A stretch of DNA of 64,000 nt, taken from NCBI GenBank assembly GCA_031291055.1, contig JARLJU010000264.1, forward strand, positions 51,347 through 115,346. The letters run 5' to 3'. Positions 7,909 to 17,290 of this stretch are shown piece by piece (the first letter of the stretch is position 1; each line of letters opens with the position of its first letter). The notes below the pieces were generated by a model. The model was given only the letters and a program-made list of their open reading frames with translations. It was not told the DNA's origin and did no database searches. Made by a program: the position numbers and the translations under genes. This DNA comes from Rudaea sp. Its GTDB lineage: Bacteria; Pseudomonadota; Gammaproteobacteria; Xanthomonadales; Rhodanobacteraceae.

Positions 7909-8976
7909 GTGTTCGCCCGCAATCGTTCCCGCAAGATCCTGATCGTGCTTGGCGCCCTCATGGCAATGCCGCTGGGCGCCTGTTCCACGATCGGTTACTA
8001 CGGTCACCTGGCGCATGGCGAATTCGCCATGCTCGCGGCGCGCAAGCCCATCGCGCGCGTGATCGCCGATCCGGCGGCCGACGTGCAGCTCAAGGCGCGG
8101 TTGCAGCTTGCCGTTCAGGCGCGCGCGTTCGCTTCCGATCAGCTGCAACTTCCGCGCAACGCCAGTTATACAAAATATGCCGACCTGCGGCGTCCGTATG
8201 CGATGTGGAACGTGTTCGCAGCACCGGAGTTCTCGCTGCAACCGGCACAGCAGTGCTTTCCGATCGCGGGCTGCGTGGCCTATCGCGGCTACTACGATCG
8301 CAACCGGGCCGTGGCCGAAGCCGCACGTTTACATTCGCGCGGCCTGGAAACGTGGATCGGCGGGGTTCCCGCGTATTCCACGCTCGGCTGGTTCGCCGAT
8401 CCCATCCTCAACACCATGCTGCGCTGGAGCGACGATGATCTGGCGGCCACGATCTTCCATGAACTGGCGCACCAGCGGCTTTACCTGAAGGGCGATACGG
8501 AGTTCAACGAATCATTTGCCACTTTCGTGCAGCGCGAAGGTCTGCGCCAGTGGCGCGCAGCAAGCGGATTGCCGCCAGCCGACGACGCCGACCAGCAGCG
8601 ATCCGACCAATTCGACCAGCTGGTGCTGGGTACGCGCGCACGCCTGCAGCAACTGTATGCGTCCGGCCTGCCGCCCGACGCGATGCGCCTGCGCAAGCAC
8701 GAGGAAATACAGCGCTTGCGCACGGAATATTTCCAGTGGCGCGATACACAATGGCATGGCGACGGCGCCTACGATGGCTGGATCAACGCCGACATCAACA
8801 ATGCCGCGCTGCTGCCGTTCGGGTTGTATCATCGCTGGGTTGCGGCGTTTGCAGCATTGTATACGACGCAGGGCGGCAACTGGACGGCCTTCTACGACGC
8901 GGTGGCGAAGATGGCGCAGATGAAGGCGGACGTTCGCCTGAAGGCCTTGCTGGCCCTGGACGAGACAGCCAAATGA
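7909..8976 (+). CDS. Putative aminopeptidase (zinc metallopeptidase lipoprotein)
   Basis: This 355-residue protein matches the putative aminopeptidase family (Pfam Aminopep type). The N-terminus is basic, then hydrophobic, and ends in a lipobox LGAC with C25 the lipidated cysteine, so it is predicted to be attached to the outer membrane from the periplasmic side. The zinc site is FHELAHQ (H184, E185, H188), with the likely third ligand in the downstream FNESFATF segment. The GTG start at 7909 is needed to give a basic n-region before the lipobox. The family is found in Proteobacteria, but I know of no established physiological substrate. Confidence 0.82.
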   Translation: MFARNRSRKILIVLGALMAMPLGACSTIGYYGHLAHGEFAMLAARKPIARVIADPAADVQLKARLQLAVQARAFASDQLQLPRNASYTKYADLRRPYAMWNVFAAPEFSLQPAQQCFPIAGCVAYRGYYDRNRAVAEAARLHSRGLETWIGGVPAYSTLGWFADPILNTMLRWSDDDLAATIFHELAHQRLYLKGDTEFNESFATFVQREGLRQWRAASGLPPADDADQQRSDQFDQLVLGTRARLQQLYASGLPPDAMRLRKHEEIQRLRTEYFQWRDTQWHGDGAYDGWINADINNAALLPFGLYHRWVAAFAALYTTQGGNWTAFYDAVAKMAQMKADVRLKALLALDETAK

Positions 8977-9212
8977 TTTCCGCCGTCGCCTGACTGGCCA
9001 TTGCGGGCAACTTGTGACCGAAAGCGTTGCGCGCGTCGTGGCGTCCGCACGATCCACGTCCCTGCACGTTGCCGGCTTCGTGCTTGCAGTGCTGGCACGA
9101 GTTTCGTTTATAGTTCCCGCGCGGTTGGGGGAATGCACCCAGGGTAACGGTTTCAAGAGTGTTGCCATCCGCGTCCAACTTTTCCAGCCATCCTTTTGGG
9201 GAGCCAAAAATC

Positions 9213-9551
9213 ATGAAACGGATTGTTATTTGCGCGATGCTGTCGCTCGGGATGATGTCGTCCGCCTACGCGCTTCATCTTGAGATAGTCAACAAGTCCA
9301 AGGGATCGATCCACCATCTGTATCTGTCGGCCGCGAGCCAGAAAAGCTGGGGCCCTGATCAGCTCGGCAGCGGCTCGGACGATACCGTCGAGCCCGGCTC
9401 GAAGTTCACCCTGCATGGCATCGAGGCCGGCACCTATGACGTAAAAATTGCCACCGAAGACGGCACCGAATGCGAAATCGATGGCGTCGAATTCGACGAA
9501 AGCAAGGAATGGGTGGTCACCGAACACATGCTGGACAAGTGCGGCGGCTGA
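9213..9551 (+). CDS. Small secreted protein of unknown function
   Basis: This 112-residue protein has a signal peptide (MKRIVICAMLSLGMMSSAYA) and a mature domain of about 92 residues. The mature part looks beta-rich and acidic, with LEIVNKSKGSIHHLYLSAAS, GPDQLGSGSDDTVEPGSKF and TYDVKIATEDGTECEIDG; the two cysteines (TECEID and the C-terminal KCGG) could form a disulfide. It resembles small periplasmic argininosuccinate-lyase-like or Ig-like proteins seen singly in proteobacterial genomes, but I cannot name a family. The ATG at 9213 is set by the signal peptide and a GGGGAG twelve bases upstream. A strong terminator follows. Confidence 0.7.
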   Translation: MKRIVICAMLSLGMMSSAYALHLEIVNKSKGSIHHLYLSAASQKSWGPDQLGSGSDDTVEPGSKFTLHGIEAGTYDVKIATEDGTECEIDGVEFDESKEWVVTEHMLDKCGG

Positions 9552-9575
9552 GCATCTGGAAATCCACAATGATAG

Positions 9576-9601
9576 GGCGGCCCGCCGGGCCGCCTTTTTT
9601 T
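9576..9601 (+). terminator. Rho-independent terminator after the small secreted protein gene
   Basis: A perfect 8-bp G/C stem (GGCGGCCC / GGGCCGCC) with a 3-base loop is followed by seven T residues, 25 bases after the stop codon. Confidence 0.9.
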
Positions 9602-9696
9602 GCGGAGTTCGTGTGCCTGTCACGCGTATTCGCGCGCTTTCCCGCCAGCGGGGAGCACGGAGTGACAAGGGTTGGTGACCCCGGAACAACGGGCGC

Positions 9697-11154
9697 TTAG
9701 CGGATTCCGACCATGCCGCGCACGGAATTCATCAGCTTCGCCGGGTCATAGGCAACGCCGTCCTTGAAAACCAGTTCGACGTTTTCGATGTCCTGGATCT
9801 TCCGGCTCGGGTCGCCCTTGAGCACGACCAGATCGGCCTGCTTGCCGGTTTCGATCGTGCCGATGCGATCGAGCTGTTTCTCGAAACGTGCGCCGTTCGC
9901 CGTGGCGATCTGGATGGCCTGGGTCGGCGTGAAGCCGGCTTCGACCAGCAATTCAACTTCGCGCTGATCGCCGAATCCCGGCAGTACGCCGCCGTTTCCG
10001 GTGGGATCGGGGCCGGCAAGCAGCAGGCCGCCAGCGCGCACGAAGGCGAGCTCGAAGGCCATCTCCTTCTTCAATGCGGCTTCGGCCTTGACGATGCTTT
10101 CGGGTTTCGTCGCCGCTGCATTGCGGGCGCTGAGATAGCTGCGCAGCGATTCGGCCGACATCATCTGCGTCTGCCGCCGCGACAGCACCGGGCGCGTCGT
10201 GATAGACGCCTCGAATACAGGCAACGTGGATGTCAGCGCGACATTGTGCTTGACCAGATCGCGGATCAGCTCCTGCACCGGCGCGCTGTCGATCTCGCGT
10301 TTCTCCCACGACGCGGCGATCGCCGGCCGCGTCGGGCACACATCGTGCGGACGGTCGGGCACGAACTCCGAGTCGGTATACAACGGGCCGTGTTCGAGGT
10401 CATCGATGCCCAGCGCGGCGGCCTGACGATAGTCGACCGCGCACAGATGACCGGTGATTTTCATGCCCTGATGGTGCGCTTCCTTGATCGCGGCACCGAG
10501 CACCGCTTCGGAAATATTCATGTAGGCCTTGAACGAGGTGACGCCCTGGCCGGCCCAGAACGCGACCGTCTTGCGTGCCTGTTCGGGTTCGGTCAGCGCC
10601 GCCATCTGCGGGAAGAAACTGTCCTTGCCTTCCAGGTATGGCCCGCTCACGTCGATGTGCGGCCCCGGCATCTTGCCGTCGTCGATCAGGTGGCGGATGT
10701 TCAAATCGGTATACGGCTCGATGCTGCCGGTCGTGCGCATCGTGGTGACGCCGGAGGCCAGATAAAGGCGCGGTGCCGAGAATGCCAACTCGGTAACGAG
10801 GAATCCGGGCGGCGGAATCTTGTCGTCTTCATCGAAATTGATCGACGCCGTGTACATCAAGTGGTCGTGCATGCCGACCAGGCCGGGAACCACGCTGTGG
10901 CCGGCAAGCTCGATGACGCGCGCGCCATCCGGCGTCGTCGTCGCGGCATCGGCGATCGACGCGATTTTTCCTCCACGCAGGACCACCGTGCGATTTTCCT
11001 GAGCCGCGGAACCGGTGCCGTCGATCACGCGCACGTGCGTGAGTGCGATGACGGCATCGTCATAGGCGATGAATTTTTTGACTTCGGCCGAAGGCGTCTG
11101 TGCCAAGGCGCCGGTGCTTGCCAGCGCCAGCAGCAAGAAGCGCTTGCAGCCCAT
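9697..11154 (-). CDS. Secreted amidohydrolase family protein
   Basis: This 485-residue protein is a metal-dependent amidohydrolase (imidazolonepropionase/prolidase-like class). After a signal peptide (about residues 1-19) comes the small beta domain (DGTGSAAQENRTVVLRGGKI). The TIM-barrel metal motif is GMHDHLM (H96, H98). Later ligands are in FKAYM (lysine), GHLCAVDY, DLEHG and LLAGPDPTGNGG (aspartate). The C-terminal GTIETGKQADLVVLKGDP closes the beta sandwich. Exported members with this layout often act on dipeptides or lactones. The start codon overlaps the stop of the upstream membrane-protein gene (ATGA), so the two are translationally coupled. Confidence 0.88.
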   Translation of the reverse strand: MGCKRFLLLALASTGALAQTPSAEVKKFIAYDDAVIALTHVRVIDGTGSAAQENRTVVLRGGKIASIADAATTTPDGARVIELAGHSVVPGLVGMHDHLMYTASINFDEDDKIPPPGFLVTELAFSAPRLYLASGVTTMRTTGSIEPYTDLNIRHLIDDGKMPGPHIDVSGPYLEGKDSFFPQMAALTEPEQARKTVAFWAGQGVTSFKAYMNISEAVLGAAIKEAHHQGMKITGHLCAVDYRQAAALGIDDLEHGPLYTDSEFVPDRPHDVCPTRPAIAASWEKREIDSAPVQELIRDLVKHNVALTSTLPVFEASITTRPVLSRRQTQMMSAESLRSYLSARNAAATKPESIVKAEAALKKEMAFELAFVRAGGLLLAGPDPTGNGGVLPGFGDQREVELLVEAGFTPTQAIQIATANGARFEKQLDRIGTIETGKQADLVVLKGDPSRKIQDIENVELVFKDGVAYDPAKLMNSVRGMVGIR

Positions 11155-11714
11155 CACGCCGGCCACAGCCACGCGAACGTGGCGCCGGTGATGACCGCGT
11201 AAATGAGCCCGTCGACGACGTGCTTGACTGTCACCGACCACGAGTGCCCCCACCAGATCGAATTCGGGATCGGGCCGAGCGCATAACCCATGAACGCTGC
11301 CAGTGCGACCATATGGAACACGCGCGCGAAACCAGAACCATTCGCCAGCGCGTGCGCAACCAGCAAGGCACAGAGCAACGAGACCACGAGGCAGAACGCG
11401 AACCACTGTCCGAGCGACGCGCCCATGTTCATCGCGCCCGGCTGCCGCAGTGCCAGCATGCCGACAGGACCGGTCTTGAATTTTTCCTGCGTCTCCGCTT
11501 TCTTCATCGCCTCGGGCGTGCAGTACGGCAGCATGTACATGCCGGGTGCGGGATTGCCCTTGCGGATCGCAGCGCCGACTTCATCCTCGTTGGAAAAGCC
11601 GTGGTAGTCCGGTGTGTGCCAGAATTTTAGCACCATGTTCAGGATGGCGCTGGCGAAGAAAACGAACACGGTGGACAGCAGAATCGGCAACCAGAGTTGC
11701 GTGAGCAAAGCCAT
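11154..11714 (-). CDS. Four-helix membrane protein of unknown function
   Basis: This 186-residue inner-membrane protein has hydrophobic segments at about residues 6-30, 105-127, 132-152 and 162-182. Between the first two lies a conserved-looking cytoplasmic or periplasmic loop containing FWHTPDYHGFSNED and a KAETQEKFKTGPVG segment. I recognise the layout from proteobacterial hypothetical proteins but have no function for it. A good ribosome-binding site (GGGGAGG) precedes the ATG. It overlaps the amidohydrolase start by the shared ATGA and is the first gene of that pair. Confidence 0.75.
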   Translation of the reverse strand: MALLTQLWLPILLSTVFVFFASAILNMVLKFWHTPDYHGFSNEDEVGAAIRKGNPAPGMYMLPYCTPEAMKKAETQEKFKTGPVGMLALRQPGAMNMGASLGQWFAFCLVVSLLCALLVAHALANGSGFARVFHMVALAAFMGYALGPIPNSIWWGHSWSVTVKHVVDGLIYAVITGATFAWLWPA

Positions 11715-11816
11715 GACGAACCTCCCCGGATCGGATGGAACCGCGAGTCTACTCCCGCGCGGCGCATGGGGAAACCGAGCGACGGCTTAGGCGCGTCGCT
11801 TTGTCTTGGCCAGCAG

Positions 11817-12149
11817 TCAACGTACCGGATTTCTTACCGAGATCGAGTTGACGACCCGGGTCACGCCCGGAGCTGTCATCGCTACCGATTCTGCGATGCT
11901 GCGCTCCAGGCCGGTGTCGACGATGCCGGTGAGATACACGACATGATCAAGAGTCTGCACGCCGAGGCCGCGCGGTATCTCCAGCTCGGAATGCTGCTTG
12001 AACAATGCCTGCACCTGCGCGGTGATCTCGGCGTCGCCGGGGCAACCTTTCAATCCGCATTTCTGATAAGCCGAACAGGCAGCGAGACTGCCCGCTATCA
12101 GAAGAGCGAGAGTCATTGCGCGTAAACGGAGAGAGTCGAGCATATGCAT
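11817..12149 (-). CDS. BON domain lipoprotein
   Basis: This 110-residue protein has an N-terminal signal with a lipobox (SLAAC), followed by one BON domain from about residue 40: DAEITAQVQALFKQH, then VVYLTGIVDTGLERSIAES and GVTRVVNSISVRN. BON domains are small alpha/beta folds that bind phospholipid or stabilise the envelope, as in OsmY and DolP. A lipidated single-BON protein would sit in the periplasm on the outer membrane. Either of two closely spaced ATGs (12149 or 12143) could be the start. It lies downstream of the EF-G-like gene on the same strand, 48 bases after its stop. Confidence 0.88.
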   Translation of the reverse strand: MHMLDSLRLRAMTLALLIAGSLAACSAYQKCGLKGCPGDAEITAQVQALFKQHSELEIPRGLGVQTLDHVVYLTGIVDTGLERSIAESVAMTAPGVTRVVNSISVRNPVR

Positions 12150-12197
12150 TGATTGCGGCAGGCCGAGAGTTGCACTGGATGGGTGGGTCGTTGTGTT

Positions 12198-14240
12198 CTA
12201 ATCCTCCTCCACCTTGGGCTTGTAAGCATCAACCAGCTGCTTCTGCACCTGCGCCGGCACGGCATCGTAGTGGCTGAACTCGATCGCATAGCGACCCTTG
12301 CCGGCGGTCATGGCTTTCAGTTCGGTCTGGTAATCGGTGACTTCCGCCAGCGGCACCTGTGCCTTGACCACGAGTTCGCCGCCACGCAGCGAGTCGGTGC
12401 CATGGATGCGGGCGCGCTTGCCGGCGAGGCCGCCGGTGATGTCGCCGACATGGGTGTCGGGCACGAACACTTCCAGATTGACGATCGGTTCGAGTATCTG
12501 CGGCTTGGCTTTGGTAATGGCATCAAGGAAGGCTTTCTTGCCGGCGCTGACGAAGGCGATTTCCTTCGAGTCCACGGGGTGGTACTTGCCGTCGTAGACG
12601 ATGACCTTGACGTCCTGCAGCTGATAGCCCGCGACGGCGCCGTGTTCGAGCACCTGGCGCACGCCTTTCTCGATCGCGGGCAGAAACTGGTTCGGAATGG
12701 TGCCGCCCTTGATCGCGTCCTCGAACTCGAAGCCGGCGCCGCGCGGCAGCGGCTCGATGCGCAGGAACACTTCGCCGAACTGGCCGGCGCCGCCGGTCTG
12801 CTTCTTGTGCCGATGGTGGCCTTCGGCCTTGGCCGCGACCGTTTCGCGGTAGGCGATGCGCGGTGGCCGCGTCTTCACTTCGACACCGTAACGGTCCTTC
12901 ATGCGTTCAAGCATCAGCTTCAGGTGCAGGTCGGAAAGCCCGCGCACGACCGATTCGTTCAATTCCTTGTTGTGCTCGTAGCGGAAGCAGGGATCTTCTT
13001 CGCTGAGCTTGTGCAGCGACACCGCGAGCTTCTGCTCCTGGCCCTTGTGCGCCGGCTCGACGGCAAGGCCGAACATCGGCTGCGGAAATTCCAGCGGCTT
13101 CAGGTGGATCTGGTCTTCGTCGTGTGAATCGTGCAGCACTGCATCGAAATGGATTTCCTCGATCTTGGCGACCGCGGCGATGTCGCCGGGAATCGCCTGG
13201 TCGATTTCGACGTGATCCTTGCCCTTGAGCTTGAACAGGTGGCCTACCTTGAAGGGCTTTTTGCCGTCGTCGATGAACAGTTGCGTGTCTTTTTTCACCG
13301 TGCCCTGGTACATGCGGAACACCGACAGCTTGCCGACGAAGGGGTCGTTGACGATCTTGAACACGTCGGCGATGACGTGCAATTTCGGATCCGGCCTGGC
13401 TTCGATCGGCGCCGCGTCGGCACCGCTGCCCTTGACGAAGGGTGGCGGGTTTCCCTCCTTTGGATTGGGTGCCAGTTTTTCCACGAGGGCCAGGAATTCC
13501 TTCACGCCCGCGCCGGTGCGCGCGGAAACGAAACACACCGGCACCAGATGACCTTCGCGCAGGCATTGCTCGAACGCGTCGTGCAGTTCCGCGCCGGACA
13601 GGCCCGACTCGCCGAGTTCGAGAAAATGATCCATGACGGTTTCATTAATCTCGACGACCTGATCGATGATGCGCTGATGCGCTTCGGCAACACTGCTGAA
13701 GTCGGAAATTCCGCTCGGCTGGAAAAAGCAGTCGACGACGGATTTGCCGTCGTTGGCCGGCAGGTTGATCGGCAGACATTCCGGCCCGAACGTTTCGCGC
13801 AGTTGTTCGACCAGGGCGCGGCAGTTGCCGCCGTCGATCTTGTTGACGACCAGGATGCGCGCCAGGCCGCGTGCCTTGGCGTGGTGCATCATGCGCTGCG
13901 TGCCGTACTCGATGCCGTTGTGCGCGTTGACCACGATGGCGCAGGTTTCGACGGCGGCCAGCGCGGTCAGCGTCGGCCCGCGGAAATCAGCGGCGCCGGG
14001 AGTATCGATGAGATTGATGTGGCAGTCGCCGTGATCAATCGAGGCGATGACCGTGTTGAGCGATTGCTTGCGTTCCTTTTCCATCGGGTCGAAATCGGAA
14101 ACCGTGGTGCCGCGCTCGACGGAGCCGGGAGCACCGATCACGCCGCCCGCATGCAGCAGGGCCTCGAACAGCGTGGTCTTGCCCGCGGCCGAGTGACCGA
14201 CGAGCGCGATGTTTCGGATGCCTTCGGTGGTGTAGGCCAT
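12198..14240 (-). CDS. Elongation factor G-like GTPase (not the canonical fusA)
   Basis: This 680-residue translational GTPase has the EF-G domain order. The P-loop is GHSAAGKT at 15-22, with G3 DTPG and G4 NKID; domain II is about 290-390, and domains III-V follow, ending in a domain V of normal size. The switch I motif RGITI of true EF-G is replaced by an ERKQSLNT segment, which marks the paralogous EF-G-like family whose members often lack ribosomal translocase activity. No ribosomal protein genes are near, unlike the str-operon fusA. The ATG at 14240 follows GGAGGAAGTT, a strong ribosome-binding site. Confidence 0.9.
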   Translation of the reverse strand: MAYTTEGIRNIALVGHSAAGKTTLFEALLHAGGVIGAPGSVERGTTVSDFDPMEKERKQSLNTVIASIDHGDCHINLIDTPGAADFRGPTLTALAAVETCAIVVNAHNGIEYGTQRMMHHAKARGLARILVVNKIDGGNCRALVEQLRETFGPECLPINLPANDGKSVVDCFFQPSGISDFSSVAEAHQRIIDQVVEINETVMDHFLELGESGLSGAELHDAFEQCLREGHLVPVCFVSARTGAGVKEFLALVEKLAPNPKEGNPPPFVKGSGADAAPIEARPDPKLHVIADVFKIVNDPFVGKLSVFRMYQGTVKKDTQLFIDDGKKPFKVGHLFKLKGKDHVEIDQAIPGDIAAVAKIEEIHFDAVLHDSHDEDQIHLKPLEFPQPMFGLAVEPAHKGQEQKLAVSLHKLSEEDPCFRYEHNKELNESVVRGLSDLHLKLMLERMKDRYGVEVKTRPPRIAYRETVAAKAEGHHRHKKQTGGAGQFGEVFLRIEPLPRGAGFEFEDAIKGGTIPNQFLPAIEKGVRQVLEHGAVAGYQLQDVKVIVYDGKYHPVDSKEIAFVSAGKKAFLDAITKAKPQILEPIVNLEVFVPDTHVGDITGGLAGKRARIHGTDSLRGGELVVKAQVPLAEVTDYQTELKAMTAGKGRYAIEFSHYDAVPAQVQKQLVDAYKPKVEED

Positions 14241-14352
14241 AACTTCCTCCTGGCGGGCGCACATGATGGTCAAGGATCATCAAGCCTTCTCCTTTCGCCG
14301 GGCCCGGTCAAGCGGCGCTGCGGCAGGGAGCGGTTAACCGGCGATTTATTCC

Positions 14353-15186
14353 GTGCCAGCTAAGCTGCTGCGGCTTCAGGAACTCAGGCGGGGAGTGTGG
14401 GTGAAGTTTGCAGAAAGCGCCGGTGCGCAGCACGACGAGGACACCGTTGCCCGGGAACTTGGCGCGTGGCGCGCGGAAGTCCGCCGGCATGCGCTCACCC
14501 GGCTTGGGCGCAAACCTGCCAGACCGCCATGGGTATTGCGCATCGGCGCGCTCGTCCTGCTGCTGCTGGTGCACGCGGGTTTGCTCGTCGGTTTGCGCGA
14601 TGCGATGCGGGCGAAAGTCGCGCCGGACGAAACGGCAATTCAGGTGAGTTGGGTAGACTTGTCCCTGCCGGAACCACCGTTGCCGCTGCCGTCGCCGTTG
14701 CCATCGGCGGCACCGGCGCCGCACCCTTCGCCGGCCATCTCCGGGTCGCAGCGCATTCTCGTCTCGCCCCTGCCGGCAAGCGCGGCATCCCAGGAACCGG
14801 CTGCTGCTGGGCCGGCATTGCGCATCTACAATGCGGATGGCAGCGTGATCGTCCCGCCGGACGCGGCGAACCAGGGCGGCAACGCGGCGCTGCAAGCGTC
14901 ATTTTTACCTCAATCGACTGCAGTTTCGCCGGTCATGCGCCATCAACGCCCGCTGAAGGTGCGGCCGAATCATTTCGCGCAGAACTGGCAAGCCGCATCG
15001 AACGAAACCATTCTGGGCACGTTCGTGCGCGAGCGTCTCACCGCTGAAACCGAGTTCATCACACCGTGGGGTACGCACATGAAGTGCGGATTGATCGTGT
15101 TCATGGGCGCTTGTTCGTGGGGGCCGGCACCCGCATGGAAACCATCGCGGACGTGGCAGCCGGCAACCGAACTGGACGAAGAATAA
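14353..15186 (+). CDS. Proline-rich single-pass membrane protein of unknown function
   Basis: This 277-residue protein starts with a cytoplasmic segment of about 55 residues, then has one membrane helix (WVLRIGALVLLLLVHAGLLVGL at about 60-81) and a periplasmic part. The periplasmic part begins with a proline/alanine-rich linker (about 103-160) and ends in a domain that includes NHFAQNWQAASNETILGTF and a WGTHMKCGLIVFMGAC stretch with two cysteines. I do not recognise a family; the architecture recalls TonB- or energiser-like spacers. GTG at 14353 and GTG at 14401 are both possible starts; the second has GGGGAG upstream. It is divergent from the EF-G-like gene. Confidence 0.6.
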   Translation: MPAKLLRLQELRRGVWVKFAESAGAQHDEDTVARELGAWRAEVRRHALTRLGRKPARPPWVLRIGALVLLLLVHAGLLVGLRDAMRAKVAPDETAIQVSWVDLSLPEPPLPLPSPLPSAAPAPHPSPAISGSQRILVSPLPASAASQEPAAAGPALRIYNADGSVIVPPDAANQGGNAALQASFLPQSTAVSPVMRHQRPLKVRPNHFAQNWQAASNETILGTFVRERLTAETEFITPWGTHMKCGLIVFMGACSWGPAPAWKPSRTWQPATELDEE

Positions 15187-15241
15187 CGCCAGGCGGGCGA
15201 TGCGCGTGGTCGCTGCCGGTGACGGATGAAATGTGATGGAT

Positions 15242-15273
15242 AAAAAAAGCGCGGACTGTGCACAAGTCCGCGC
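15242..15273 (-). terminator. Rho-independent terminator of the SH3-domain gene
   Basis: Read on the minus strand, a perfect 9-bp stem (GCGCGGACT / AGTCCGCGC) with a 7-base loop is followed by seven T residues. It lies 28 bases past the stop of the minus-strand SH3 gene. Confidence 0.88.
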
Positions 15274-15300
15274 TGTTGGCTTGCTCAGCAGCCGTGGATG

Positions 15301-16074
15301 TCAATGTTCCTTTGAATCGTCCTTGTGGCCGCCCTCTTCATCCTTCTTCGGTTCTTCCTTGGGCGGTGCTTTCGGCTGCACCTTGGGTGGTGCGGCCTTC
15401 GGTGGGGCAGAACGGACTTCTGGCGCAGTCCGCGGCGCCTCCTGTTTCGGCGCAGAAACCGGATGCGGCGCTGCCTGCTGGGCTACGGGCGCCGGGCGCG
15501 CACGTTCACGGGCAACTTCTGGCGCGGCTTTCGGCTGCTGATGCTCAGTCGTTGCGGGGCGAGTTGCCTGTTGAGCGACCGGCTTCGGTGGCGGCGCCTG
15601 ATGCTCGCCGGCGCGGCCGCCCGGCTGCGCAGCATTTCTCAAGGCGGTGGCTGACGGACGCGGCGGCTGGCGCGGCTGTATATGGCGCCCTTCCCACTCC
15701 GTGCGCTGTGCATAGAACGGGCGGTTGTGATAGTGCAGGTCCCAGTACACGCCGAGCGAGAATGCGACGATCGGAATACCGATGCGCGGGCCGTAGTCTT
15801 CGATCACGACGCGCTGATTGTCGTAATCTTCCTGGATGAAAGATCCCGCCACCCAGCCACGATTGTCGCCTGCGATCACATCGCACCAGGTGAAGCCGTC
15901 GATGCAGCCTTCGACTTCCACCTGCGCACCCGCAGGCAATTCCACGATCGAGGGATATTCCGTGTCCGGTCCAGCCTGCAGGCTGATATCCGACACGACA
16001 TAACCTTCCGCAGCCTGGGCGAACAAGGGTGCGGAAAGGCAAAGCGGTAAAATGCAATAAAGTATACGTTTCAT
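15301..16074 (-). CDS. Bacterial SH3-domain periplasmic protein with long low-complexity tail
   Basis: This 257-residue protein has a signal peptide (about residues 1-22) and an SH3-like domain at about 23-85 (VSDISLQAGPDTEYPSIVEL, TWCDVIAGDNRGWVAGSFI), of the type that binds cell-wall peptides. A short segment with FSLGVYWDLHYHNRPFY follows. From about residue 128 to the end it is rich in proline, alanine, glutamine and lysine and ends in a charged EEPKKDEEGGHKDD stretch. The ATG at 16074 fits the signal peptide and follows GGAGGAGACGCCCAG. A 14-bp palindrome just upstream of the gene may be an operator. Confidence 0.8.
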   Translation of the reverse strand: MKRILYCILPLCLSAPLFAQAAEGYVVSDISLQAGPDTEYPSIVELPAGAQVEVEGCIDGFTWCDVIAGDNRGWVAGSFIQEDYDNQRVVIEDYGPRIGIPIVAFSLGVYWDLHYHNRPFYAQRTEWEGRHIQPRQPPRPSATALRNAAQPGGRAGEHQAPPPKPVAQQATRPATTEHQQPKAAPEVARERARPAPVAQQAAPHPVSAPKQEAPRTAPEVRSAPPKAAPPKVQPKAPPKEEPKKDEEGGHKDDSKEH

Positions 16075-16096
16075 CTGGGCGTCTCCTCCGTGTGAC

Positions 16097-16110
16097 TTGA
16101 GAATTCTCAA
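16097..16110. promoter_or_regulatory. Perfect 14-bp palindrome upstream of the SH3-domain gene
   Basis: TTGAGAATTCTCAA lies 23 bases before the ATG of the SH3 gene, between a possible minus-strand promoter (TTGGCG and TAAAAA, 16 bases apart, at about 16120-16150) and the ribosome-binding site. Flanking GTGA/TCAC extend the symmetry with a one-base slip. The position fits a repressor operator. Confidence 0.35.
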
Positions 16111-16168
16111 TCACGGACTTTTTACACCTGTCAGACACAACGCCAACTAACTCATCGCATTGTAATTT

Positions 16169-17290
<1,122 letters not shown>

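Noticed and set aside
10246..11202. Open frame opposite the amidohydrolase gene
   Set aside because: The minus-strand amidohydrolase has intact metal motifs, a signal peptide and a coupled upstream gene. The opposite frame has none.
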